Shown: piece after piece, positions 32,290-40,648 of the stretch
Position numbering within the stretch: position 1 is the stretch's first letter
Layout: every line of letters begins with the position of its first letter
Source: Muribaculaceae bacterium
GTDB lineage: Bacteria; Bacteroidota; Bacteroidia; Bacteroidales; Muribaculaceae
DNA length: 64,000 bases
Direction: 5' to 3'
Assembly: GCA_024400935.1 (NCBI GenBank)
Contig: JAKSLZ010000001.1
Span: 1 to 64,000 of the forward strand
Translations under genes and position numbers: made by a program
The notes under the pieces: generated by a model
Databases searched by the model: none
Told to the model about the DNA's origin: nothing
Seen by the model: the letters and a program-made list of their open reading frames with translations, nothing else

Positions 32290-33936
32290 TTATTTGAATT
32301 TATCGGGAAACTCGCTGATGGACTTGCATTCTGCTTTGGCAGCAATTTTGCTCTTCTTGTTAAAGATGCTGTGCAAACGTTCATATTTGCTGTAGGTCCA
32401 CACGACATGTGGCGGGAATTTACACAAGTCAAGGCAAATTATATTTAGTTCTTCTTCGGTGAACTTAAATTCCGGACCCTGAAGTTTTTCGATAAGGTTT
32501 TCATGGCGCAAGTTAACGAAACGCCGCAGAGTGACGAAGAACTCCTTGTTCATGAACTTTATGACCTTTTCGTTCTTCTTCCCGTTGTTTATTGACGCGC
32601 GATCAATGTATTTTGAGATGATAGACGAATAGCACGCCAAACTTGCATCAATAGATTCAATAATCTCATCCATTTTTTTCTGGTCTTCAATGCCGTGCTC
32701 CTTTATTGTATCGATCTGTGCCAATGACAGAGCAATTTCCCCGTTCAGTCTTGTGACTTCATCCTTGAGTTGGTCGCTAATGTGCCTGTATTTCTTTTGA
32801 GAGCGATAAAAATAGACTGCAATCACAACAATGACGAGAATACATGCTATAGCCCACATCCACCAGGTGCGCGTTGTCAGTGCAATGTGCTCTTTCTCTA
32901 CGTCTTTTTCAACAGCGACCAGACCGTTGTCAAGCGGTTTCTGGATCAGGGAATCTTCAAGTGCATCGGCAATGTCGAGGCAGCTGTGATAATCGGCATT
33001 TAGATTGTTGCTTTTTTTCAGAATTTCAGCTTTGCACCTGAAATATTGCATACTATCGACTGCCGACTGCAAAGGCGGCATCATGTCCAGGATGACTTGG
33101 GCCGAGTCAGGATTATTCATCTTGATATAAGACATACATGCAAAGTAATATACGAACAAATCGTCTAATAACAATGATTTTTCCTTGTCATTCAATATTG
33201 TCACTGCAATTTCTTTAGCTTTGGCATAATTGTCAAGGTTGTAGTAATGACCCGACAAATTAACAAGTCCAATAGCTACTCCTCTCGCGTCAACAGCATT
33301 TTGTGACAACTTAATACCCCAGTTGATATATTTATACGCACTGTCGTTGTTGGTCTCATGGTATATTTCTCCTAAATTTTTCACACACTCTCGATAATAT
33401 TGAAGAGAATTGTTTCTTAGGAAATATTTCATGGCGCATTTATATCCTGTTATTGATTGATCTGATTCGGTGTAGTTTTGATATAATGTTGCTATGCGAA
33501 AGTGTATATAGCCTTGGTGGAAATTATCCTTGTCAGAACAAGCATATTGGGCATGTTTATAATAACGCATGGCTTCTTTGTCGTTGCCAAGTTCTTCCAT
33601 GACACAGCCTTTGTATAATAAAGAACGCATACGTTTGTCTCGGTTATTTCCGTTATTGTCATAGTAGTTGACAGCAATATTTATTACGCTGTCGGTAGTG
33701 GCGGGGCGATAGGCCTTGTAGTCGGCTATCGTCGTTAGCAGGGCGTGATAAGCCCAATCATTGTCGGTGGTGAGCGAATCTTGTGAATATGCCGACAGCA
33801 AATCACAGGCACTGTCGGGCGAAACAAGGATCAACGAATCAATATACACGAGCCTTGAGTTGTCAGAATTTCTGCCACAAGATTGCCATACAAATATGGC
33901 AAGAACGGCAAAGATAACATAAAATATTTTCTTCAT
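32290..33936 (-). CDS. Tetratricopeptide sensor lipoprotein with membrane segment and C-terminal helical domain
   Basis: 548 aa. Start set at 33936 by the lipoprotein signal MKKIFYVIFAVLAIFVWQSC (C20); the frame extends 35 codons further without signal character. The periplasmic part (about 21-350) contains TPR-like helices (MRSLLYKGCVMEELGNDKEA, YIHFRIATLYQNYTESD, AIGLVNLSGHYYNLDNYAKA). One membrane segment lies at about 358-378. A cytoplasmic coiled coil follows (HISDQLKDEVTRLNGEIALS). The end (LNIICLDLCKFPPHVVWTYS ... LHSIFNKKSKIAAKA) resembles the HTH-like end of Bacteroidales TPR regulators. Probably a one-piece sensor-regulator; the target is unknown. Confidence 0.75.
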   Translation of the reverse strand: MKKIFYVIFAVLAIFVWQSCGRNSDNSRLVYIDSLILVSPDSACDLLSAYSQDSLTTDNDWAYHALLTTIADYKAYRPATTDSVINIAVNYYDNNGNNRDKRMRSLLYKGCVMEELGNDKEAMRYYKHAQYACSDKDNFHQGYIHFRIATLYQNYTESDQSITGYKCAMKYFLRNNSLQYYRECVKNLGEIYHETNNDSAYKYINWGIKLSQNAVDARGVAIGLVNLSGHYYNLDNYAKAKEIAVTILNDKEKSLLLDDLFVYYFACMSYIKMNNPDSAQVILDMMPPLQSAVDSMQYFRCKAEILKKSNNLNADYHSCLDIADALEDSLIQKPLDNGLVAVEKDVEKEHIALTTRTWWMWAIACILVIVVIAVYFYRSQKKYRHISDQLKDEVTRLNGEIALSLAQIDTIKEHGIEDQKKMDEIIESIDASLACYSSIISKYIDRASINNGKKNEKVIKFMNKEFFVTLRRFVNLRHENLIEKLQGPEFKFTEEELNIICLDLCKFPPHVVWTYSKYERLHSIFNKKSKIAAKAECKSISEFPDKFK

Positions 33937-34408
33937 AATAATACTTGTGGTTTCGTAACTATACACCAATGTGGATAATCTCGCCAGAACCCGCTGCCAA
34001 CGCAGCTTTAAATAAAGATATTGTTTTGATCCTATACACAAACGAAAATTGAATTAATTGACTTTTATCAGAATTTATAGAATTTGCCTTAATAGTATCT
34101 ATCTACAAAAGTATAAAAAATAATGCATTTACTCAAATCAACAAACCTTATTGTCGTGTCAAAAAATAACTAACATTCGCCATTTTTCGCTTTAAACACT
34201 TTATAACACGCTAACATTCAATGATATATAAATTTTTTCACCCCCCCCATTTTTGTAACCAACTGAAAAACAGAGACTTACAAACTGAGGACTTGGCTAA
34301 TTTATAACACATTGTATATCAGCATATTACAACACAAATGAGGACTAGTTTTTTTTGGTTTTTACAAAAAATACACTTTACTTTGCAGCATCAAAAAGTT
34401 TTAAAATT
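33937..34408. other. AT-rich gene-free gap with a short shared repeat and a C8 tract
   Basis: Contains the inverted copy of ATTGGTGTATAGTTAC (33955-33971). A homopolymer of eight C residues lies at 34241-34248 in otherwise AT-rich DNA, about 160 bp before a small secreted-protein gene; such tracts can slip. A weak -7-like TTACTTTG lies near 34379-34386. No gene seen. Confidence 0.5.
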
Positions 34409-34803
34409 ATGAAGAAAATATTTTTATTATTAAGTTTTTATTTGTGTGTTTCATTCATGATGTTTTCTACCGATTCTATCCAAGGAGAAGGAAGTGGAAA
34501 AAGAATTATAATTAGTGGAAGAGACAAACACACTGTTATGCATTTAGTCGAGCCGTCGGTAACTATTTTGCCCAGACCTCAACTGTCACTATTGACTTCG
34601 GCAACCAGCCGGTGAACAATTACACTGTCACCATTTCATCGCTCTATGCCGATGTGGACTATTATGCGACATCTTCCTTCACATCTATCCCCCTTTCCGT
34701 GGACGGCTTCAGTGACTACTCCATCGTAATAGAAACCGAAGACGGAGACGTCTTTGAGGGCACTCTCTATGCCATCGACTATACAACATCAATGACAATT
34801 TAA
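34409..34803 (+). pseudogene. DUF3244-like secreted protein, split by a frameshift
   Basis: The first frame starts at 34409 with a signal peptide (MKKIFLLLSFYLCVSFMMFS) and reads GSGKRIIISGRDKH before running into LVEPSVTILPRPQLSL and a stop at 34615. The other frame, open from 34516, reads AFSRAVGNYFAQTSTVTIDF and continues as NNYTVTISSLYADVDYYATS ... SIVIETEDGDVFEGTLYAI to a stop at 34803. That is the beta-sandwich expected of a DUF3244-type protein of about 130 aa. The shift is -1 (or +2) somewhere in 34516-34612. A real mutation, a programmed shift or a sequencing error cannot be told apart. Confidence 0.7.
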
Positions 34804-34900
34804 TTTCTATTTATTTATAAAATCAATTTACTTATAAGATTAGTAATCAAACTTTTGTAAAATAACCAAACAGAAATATTAACTGATAAACACTTAGCTT

Positions 34901-35944
34901 ATGAAAAAGAATTTATTTTTAGCTGCCATGATGGCCTGGGGTGTTATGGGACAGGCTGAAGATTATGTTGAGGTTGGCAAACCGATATGTGTAGAAGGCA
35001 GGCAGTGGGTGTATGAGGTCCAGTATAAGGAAAATCAGCCAAACGCTCGGCCTACCCAACTGAGCAAAACCTCCATGATTATCGAGTTTAAAGGCGACAC
35101 GATAATTGACGGGCAGACCTACAAGAAATGCTGGCGCAAATATGGGACTAACGCGACAATCATTTCTGACAGATATAAAGACTTTTTTAACGAGGACCGG
35201 GTGCGGGAAATCACCGACGAACCTGTTGTGATAGGTTATTGCATGGATGTTCTGTATCCAAACAATCTGGACACATTTGGCGGTCTCAGCCAGTTGCGTG
35301 TCGTTTATAGCGACCTGTACAAAAAGGAGATGCATGACTACAATACTGGCACATACCAAATCATTCCTGACAACTCGGAGTTATATGTGTTGTGGCAGGT
35401 TCCGATGAAATGTTTCATGCAGAATTACGGCACCGGGAAAGCTTACGACAGTAAAGTGTGGCACGACGTCTTCTTAAACCAAATCCGCCTGACCGATTGG
35501 GAAAGGAAATATGTCTTTAATTTCTCTGCTTGCGACACTGAGGACATCAATGGTGAGCCGAGGCTTAAACTGGTGGGAGAAGCAAATAAAATTTACAGCA
35601 ACTATTACTCTTATTGGATTGACGGGATAGGTTATGTGTTCCGGACCCATGGGTTAGGCAGCGAAGACAGAGGCGGCATGGCAAGCAACCTTATCAGTCC
35701 TCTGGGCACATACAATGACTGGAGCATTGAAACATTCCTGAGCCATGTGGTTGAAAACGGCGAAATCATCTACAAGACTCCCGATTTCCAGGATTGGCTT
35801 GTCCCCGTGTCTAACGTCAATGAAGTGAAAGTCACCCCTCAGGACACTGGCGACGATGCTTACTACAACCTGCAGGGCCAGCGCGTGGACAACCCCAGCG
35901 CAGGCATCTACATCCATGGCGGCAAGAAGGTGGTGGTGAAGTGA
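34901..35944 (+). CDS. Secreted protein with LQGQRV-type C-terminal tail
   Basis: 347 aa. Signal peptide MKKNLFLAAMMAWGVMGQAE. The mature protein is beta-rich and Tyr/Asp-rich (REGRQ-like opening VEGRQWVYEVQYKENQ; FKGDTIIDGQTYKKCWRKYG). It closes with AYYNLQGQRVDNPSAGIYIH then GGKKVVVK, the tail seen on many Prevotella/Muribaculaceae exported proteins and resembling type IX secretion sorting tails. It is paralogous in its N-terminal region to the protein at 36033 (GDSVCNGLTYKKCY there). Function unknown. Confidence 0.75.
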   Translation: MKKNLFLAAMMAWGVMGQAEDYVEVGKPICVEGRQWVYEVQYKENQPNARPTQLSKTSMIIEFKGDTIIDGQTYKKCWRKYGTNATIISDRYKDFFNEDRVREITDEPVVIGYCMDVLYPNNLDTFGGLSQLRVVYSDLYKKEMHDYNTGTYQIIPDNSELYVLWQVPMKCFMQNYGTGKAYDSKVWHDVFLNQIRLTDWERKYVFNFSACDTEDINGEPRLKLVGEANKIYSNYYSYWIDGIGYVFRTHGLGSEDRGGMASNLISPLGTYNDWSIETFLSHVVENGEIIYKTPDFQDWLVPVSNVNEVKVTPQDTGDDAYYNLQGQRVDNPSAGIYIHGGKKVVVK

Positions 35945-36009
35945 GGCATCTTTTTCTGTCGCCATATCTAATGATTTTTATTTGAGATAAAAAGTTCCGA
36001 AGTTTTTAT

Positions 36010-36017
36010 TAACTTTG
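36010..36017 (+). promoter_or_regulatory. Predicted promoter -7 box
   Basis: TAACTTTG lies 16 bases before the ATG at 36033. The earlier in-frame start at 36015 would fall inside this box and is rejected. Confidence 0.6.
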
Positions 36018-36032
36018 CAAAAAACTAATCTT

Positions 36033-36923
36033 ATGAAACATCTAATCTTTACAATTAGCATCTTACTGCTCACGGATTTTGCCGCAAAGGCGCAGGAGCA
36101 GTTGGAAGACTATCAGCCCCTCGTGCGCGAGGGGGTTGAATGGGTGAATTATTACCAGGAAGAATCTGCACTCCCCGAGTATGTGTGCACTTTTCTTTAC
36201 TCTTATGAGTTCAGGGGAGACTCTGTGTGCAACGGATTGACTTATAAGAAATGCTATCTCAACATCACTCCTGATTTCAAAAAAATTGCTGAACAATCAA
36301 ATTATTTTAGTTTTGACACCTCTGTCCCTGTGGCTCTTTTCAGAGAAGATGAAATGAAAGTGTATGTGAAGTATGAAATAGAATTTGTGCCTGGTTTACA
36401 GCTTATGACATTAAAATTTAATGAAAACGGCGAGGTTTTGCTTTATGATTTTGCTAAATTTCGAGAATATGATTCAAAAGGACTGATCAAGGCCGATTTT
36501 GTCAATGTGGATGGCACTCCATGCAAGCGTTATTTGGATGTTTCAGACATCTCTGAAACTATTATTTCAGATCCAGTCATAGAATCTATAGGCGCTGTAG
36601 GCATGGGAACGTTGTTATATCCAACATTTTTTACGATTTACAGCACTGACTGGCATGTAAATTCTGGTTTGGCAAAGGTGTGCGATGTTAGTGGCAAGAT
36701 GATATATTATCCCGAAAATTATATTATTTCAAACTATGATATAAATAGAGATTTGACAATTGACGTGTCTGACCTTGATATTGTAGTTGATGCAACGAAT
36801 GGTATTAAACTCATTGATAATATGAAAGAAGCTGCAGACGTCAACCATGACGGCGATGTGGATGTATCGGACATCAATAAAGAAATTGATAAGATTATTA
36901 ATAACCGTAGTCTACATCCATAA
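36033..36923 (+). CDS. Secreted protein with dockerin-like C-terminal doublet
   Basis: 296 aa. Signal peptide MKHLIFTISILLLTDFAAKA. The N-terminal region is homologous to the protein at 34901 (REGVEWVNYYQEE; FRGDSVCNGLTYKKCYLN). The C-terminus has two calcium-loop repeats, YDINRDLTIDVSDLDIVVDA and ADVNHDGDVDVSDINKEIDK, like dockerin type I. The last residues NRSLHP are followed at once by a stop. The other frame across 36908-36943 reads VVYIHNGKKVVK-stop, a relic of the neighbour's tail (GIYIHGGKKVVVK). So the present C-terminus looks like the product of recombination or frameshift. Confidence 0.75.
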   Translation: MKHLIFTISILLLTDFAAKAQEQLEDYQPLVREGVEWVNYYQEESALPEYVCTFLYSYEFRGDSVCNGLTYKKCYLNITPDFKKIAEQSNYFSFDTSVPVALFREDEMKVYVKYEIEFVPGLQLMTLKFNENGEVLLYDFAKFREYDSKGLIKADFVNVDGTPCKRYLDVSDISETIISDPVIESIGAVGMGTLLYPTFFTIYSTDWHVNSGLAKVCDVSGKMIYYPENYIISNYDINRDLTIDVSDLDIVVDATNGIKLIDNMKEAADVNHDGDVDVSDINKEIDKIINNRSLHP

Positions 36924-37536
36924 CGGCAAGAAGGTGGTGAAGTGAGGCATTAGCTCTTTTTAAGGACAAATATGAGGCAGCGGGGGGCAACCCCGTTGCC
37001 TTTTTTCGCCTTTTGACACAAGCTTGGTTTTATGAAAAAAAAGAAAATATTTTTATGGCTGGCGCCCGGAAACCGTGCTCAAGGGAGTGAGCAACGGTGA
37101 GTGGGCGAAGCCCGTGCCGCGACCAGCGAACCTCCATTAAATTAGAAGAAATCAAAATAAAATTTTTATGTCCTTGTGAATTCTTTTGTTCTTATGTCTA
37201 AAACTGATACACACCGAGTTCCAGGAGGGTATAAACTGACAGAAATTAAAAGAAATTAAAATAAAATTTTTATGTCCTTGTGAATTCTTTTGTTCTTATG
37301 TCTAAAAAAACGCTTGCGCAATAAGCATCAGTGGCTCGTAGAGACACATTGCTCGCAAAACGGTTTTTATTGTTTTTGTCCAAGGAAAATTACTGCAACT
37401 CATCTACTTGCGAAAGTTGAATAATTTTTGTGATGGTTAACGGTTGATTTCGGTTTTTGTCTTTGACACCACACACAAGCGAAAGATGACTTTACTTTTA
37501 GAGGTTTTGTGCCGCTGTCGTATTTTAGGGAGTGTT
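36924..37536. repeat. Gene-free gap with nested hairpins and a ~50-bp direct duplication
   Basis: AAAATAAAATTTTTATGTCC and the following about 30 bases occur at about 37154-37203 and again at about 37258-37307 (period 104 bp). Upstream is a nested stem ACCG-TGCTCA-agggag-TGAGCA-CGGT (37072-37098) and GGGCGAAGCCC (37103-37113). No gene is supported. The 179-aa frame over 37444-37983 is antisense to dtd. Confidence 0.65.
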
Positions 37537-37989
37537 TTACTCCTTGAGGTGCGAGTCGATGATGATGGTTACGGGGCCGTCATTAACGAGAGAAACCTGC
37601 ATGTCAGCGCCGAAAACCCCTCGCTTGACCTCACGGCCCACCAACGCCTCCAAAAGCTCGCAGAAGGCCTCGTAGAGCGGTATAGCCACATCGTGGCCCG
37701 CAGCGTGGATGTAAGACGGGCGATTCCCCTTGCGGGTGCTGGCGGTGAGGGTGAACTGGCTCACGGCAAGCACCTCTCCCCCACAGTCGATGACGCTGCG
37801 GTTCATCACTCCGTTGTCGTCATTAAAAATGCGCATGGCTGCAGTCTTGGCAGCCAGCCACTTCACATCGTCGATAGTATCTCCCTGGGCAACACCCACC
37901 AGAACCATGAGGCCCTGCCCTATCTTGCTATGCAATGTGCCGTCGATAGTCACCGAAGCATCTTTTACGCGTTGTATCACTAATCTCAT
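37537..37989 (-). CDS. dtd: D-aminoacyl-tRNA deacylase
   Basis: 150 aa, normal length. The enzyme removes D-amino acids (and Gly from tRNA-Ala) from mischarged tRNA. The N-terminus MRLVIQRVKDASVTIDG, the SQFTL catalytic-loop motif near residues 78-82 and the NDGPVT motif near 136-141 (cis Gly-Pro) are all present. Cytoplasmic and monocistronic, with AT-rich spacers on both sides. Confidence 0.96.
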   Translation of the reverse strand: MRLVIQRVKDASVTIDGTLHSKIGQGLMVLVGVAQGDTIDDVKWLAAKTAAMRIFNDDNGVMNRSVIDCGGEVLAVSQFTLTASTRKGNRPSYIHAAGHDVAIPLYEAFCELLEALVGREVKRGVFGADMQVSLVNDGPVTIIIDSHLKE

Positions 37990-38195
37990 ATCTTGTATCT
38001 AATTATTCGTTTAACAAGTTAAACATCAACTTTTTAACACAACTATTCACCAATACTCCTTTTTTTTGCATAACCCCCGCGCGAATCTCACGGATTTCAT
38101 GGATTAATCATATGATTATTTATTTTTTCAGATTAAAAATCTGCGAGTTCTGCGAGATCTGCGCGAGACAATCCCCATTGGTGTATAGCTACCTC
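37990..38195. repeat. Intergenic repeat region
   Basis: An imperfect inverted pair, GCGAATCTCACGGATTTCATGG (near 38092) against the GCGAGTTCTGCGAGATCTGCGC region (near 38145), surrounds an AT-rich core. A copy of CCCATTGGTGTATAG[C/T]TAC ends it at 38174-38192, just before the uvrC stop. Confidence 0.5.
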
Positions 38196-40010
38196 TTAAC
38201 CTCTTAACCCTTCATAAACAAGCTTGGCCTTGGCGGGGCCCACCACGGCGGCAATATCCTCAAGCGAAGCTTCGCGCAGGCGCTTAAGACTCTTGAACTG
38301 CTTGAGCAACAGCTTCTTAGTCTTATCGCCCACCCCCTTGATGTCATCCAGTTCGCTGTGGATCTGTGACTTGCTGCGCTGCTTGCGGTGGAAGGTGATG
38401 GCGAAGCGGTGGGCCTCGTCGCGCAGGCGCTGCACCACCTTGAGCGACTCGCTGTTCTTGTCGATATACAGCGGCACACTGTCGCCCGGGAAATAAATCT
38501 CATCAAGGCGCTTGGCGATGCCAATGAGCGAAATCTTGCCACGCAGCCCTATTGCGTCAAGGGCCTCCACAGCGGCACTCAACTGGCCCTTGCCACCGTC
38601 GAGCACCACAAGCTGGGGCAAATCCTTGCCCTCGTCGACCAGGCGGGTGTAACGGCGAGTAAGCACCTCCTTCATCGACGCAAAGTCATCGGCACCCTCA
38701 ACGGTCTTGATGTTGAAGTGGCGATAGTCTTTCTTGAACGGCTTGGCATCCCTGAACACCACGCACGAAGCCACGGGCGACGTGCCAGAGATATTAGAGT
38801 TATCAAAGCACTCGATGTGGTGCGGCAACTCGATGAGATGGAAGTCACGCTGCAGCGTCGTTAGCGTGCGTGTGACACGCTGTTCGGGATTGAGCTTCTC
38901 CATCATCTTATACTTCTCGTCCTTGTACTGCTCAGCGTTCTTGAGCGAGATGCCCAGCAGCTTGCGCTTGTCGCCCTTTTGCGGCACCACAAACTCAACC
39001 TCGGCAAACTCCACGTCGGGCACAATGTTAACGATAACCTCGCGCACACGGTCGTGCTTATAGGTGTCGGCAAAGCGAGAGCGCACCTCGCTCACCGCCA
39101 TGGCCATGAGCGACTCGCTGGGTGCATCAGCATCGGCGCCCTGCAGCTTATATTCAAGCGTAATACTCTGAACCACAGACCCATTGCGCACGTGCATATA
39201 GTTCACATAGGCCGCATTGTCGTCGCGTATCAGCGACAACACGTCCACATTGTGTATCACAGGACTCACAACAGCCGACCGAGAGCGATAGTTTTCGAGC
39301 AATAAATACTTGCGTTTCAACTCGTTAGCCTCCTCAAACTTAAGCTGTGAGGCCAATTGCGTCATCCTGTCCATCAGGTATTCGCTCACAAGCTTGGTGT
39401 CACCATTGAGGATGTGACGCACCTCGTCAATGTAAGTAGCATACTGCTCTGGAGACACAAGCCCCTTGCAGCACCCCTCACAGTTCTTGATGTGATACTG
39501 CAGACACAGGCGGTGCTTGCCCGACTCGATTGTTTCACGTGAAACATTATATTGGCATGTGCGCAGGGGAAATATCTTGCGCAAAGTTTCAATTAGAGCC
39601 TTGGCAACCTCAGTCTTGGGATAAGGTCCATAATACTTGGCGCCACGCTTCAACTGTTCGCGAGTAAGAAAAACACGAGGATAAAGCTCCTTTGTGACAC
39701 ATATCCACGGATAACTCTTATCATCCTTGAGCAACACGTTGTAGTGAGGTTGAAACTCCTTGATCAAACTATTTTCCAGATCAAGCGCTTCCTCCTCAGT
39801 ATTGACAACCGTATACTGCAAGTCATAGATGTGCTTAACCAGAACACTCGTCCTGTAAACGGTGTGCTCACGGTTAAAATAAGAACTGACACGACGCTTC
39901 AAGTTCTTGGCCTTACCCACATAGATGATCACGCCATCTTTATTAAAATAGCGGTACACGCCCGGGCAATCAGGCAAAAGGCTTATCTTTAATTTAAGTT
40001 CGTCACGCAT
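38196..40010 (-). CDS. uvrC: Excinuclease ABC subunit C
   Basis: 604 aa, full length; makes both incisions in nucleotide excision repair. The N-terminal GIY-YIG domain begins PGVYRYFNKDGVIIYVGKAK (residues about 15-34). The UVR motif LASQLKFEEANELKRKYLLL is near 205-224. The C-terminal RNase H-like half holds ECFDNSNISG and LVVLDGGKGQLSAA. A helix-hairpin-helix end follows (LDDIKGVGDKTKKLLLKQF ... DIAAVVGPAKAKLVYEGL). A terminator-like stem lies between it and apt upstream, so it may have its own promoter. Confidence 0.97.
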   Translation of the reverse strand: MRDELKLKISLLPDCPGVYRYFNKDGVIIYVGKAKNLKRRVSSYFNREHTVYRTSVLVKHIYDLQYTVVNTEEEALDLENSLIKEFQPHYNVLLKDDKSYPWICVTKELYPRVFLTREQLKRGAKYYGPYPKTEVAKALIETLRKIFPLRTCQYNVSRETIESGKHRLCLQYHIKNCEGCCKGLVSPEQYATYIDEVRHILNGDTKLVSEYLMDRMTQLASQLKFEEANELKRKYLLLENYRSRSAVVSPVIHNVDVLSLIRDDNAAYVNYMHVRNGSVVQSITLEYKLQGADADAPSESLMAMAVSEVRSRFADTYKHDRVREVIVNIVPDVEFAEVEFVVPQKGDKRKLLGISLKNAEQYKDEKYKMMEKLNPEQRVTRTLTTLQRDFHLIELPHHIECFDNSNISGTSPVASCVVFRDAKPFKKDYRHFNIKTVEGADDFASMKEVLTRRYTRLVDEGKDLPQLVVLDGGKGQLSAAVEALDAIGLRGKISLIGIAKRLDEIYFPGDSVPLYIDKNSESLKVVQRLRDEAHRFAITFHRKQRSKSQIHSELDDIKGVGDKTKKLLLKQFKSLKRLREASLEDIAAVVGPAKAKLVYEGLRG

Positions 40011-40028
40011 CTACAGAGTACAACAAAA

Positions 40029-40058
40029 AGCGCGGATGTGACAAAACACACCCACGCT
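40029..40058 (-). terminator. Terminator of the apt transcript
   Basis: On the minus strand AGCGTGGGTGTG pairs (two mismatches) with CACATCCGCGCT around TTTTGT, followed by TTTTTGTTG. It lies 19 bp past the apt stop. Confidence 0.6.
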
Positions 40059-40076
40059 CTATCCAGTAACTAAAGA

Positions 40077-40610
40077 TTAAAAATCAAAAAGTGTGGTGAG
40101 CTCAATCTCCTTGGGGAAGAGATCACGGCCGCCCAGATCGGCAAGGCCACAGATGAAGTTGATATAAACCTTAGACGGTTTCATCTGCTGAACCAAATCG
40201 AGGGCACCAAGCATAGTGCCACCAGTAGCAAGAAGGTCATCATGGATGAGCACCACATCACCTTCCTGGATAGCATCCTTGTGGATCTCGATAGTGTCAG
40301 TGCCGTATTCCTTGCGGAAATCTACCGAGATGGTATCAGCGGGTAATTTGCCGGGTTTGCGAATGGGCACAAAACCAGCTCCCAACTTTACAGCAGCGGC
40401 AGCACCGCAAATAAAACCACGAGACTCGATGCCCACAACCTTGGTAATACCCTTGTCCTTATACAGCTCATAGATTTCATCACAAATAATCTTAAGACCT
40501 TCCGGGTCCTTGAATGCAGTTGTAAGGTCCTTGAACTGGATTCCCTTGATGGGGAAATCAGGAATGTTGCGAACGATGCTTTTTACTTTTTCAACTTTAG
40601 CTTTGTCCAT
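40077..40610 (-). CDS. apt: Adenine phosphoribosyltransferase
   Basis: 177 aa. Converts adenine and PRPP to AMP in purine salvage. Motifs: IPDFPIKGIQFKDLTTAFKD near 15-34, GIESRGFICGAAAAVKLGAG near 59-78, KPGKLPADTISVDFRKEYG near 86-104 and the PRPP loop VVLIHDDLLATGGTM near 119-133. Cytoplasmic. It lies 38 bp downstream of mnmG on the same strand and is probably in its operon. Confidence 0.96.
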   Translation of the reverse strand: MDKAKVEKVKSIVRNIPDFPIKGIQFKDLTTAFKDPEGLKIICDEIYELYKDKGITKVVGIESRGFICGAAAAVKLGAGFVPIRKPGKLPADTISVDFRKEYGTDTIEIHKDAIQEGDVVLIHDDLLATGGTMLGALDLVQQMKPSKVYINFICGLADLGGRDLFPKEIELTTLFDF

Positions 40611-40648
40611 AATATTAAGATTTATGTTCCACGTGAAACAAATATTGT

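Noticed and set aside
37444..37983. 179-codon frame antisense to dtd
   Set aside because: Shadow of dtd, which has complete family motifs on the minus strand.
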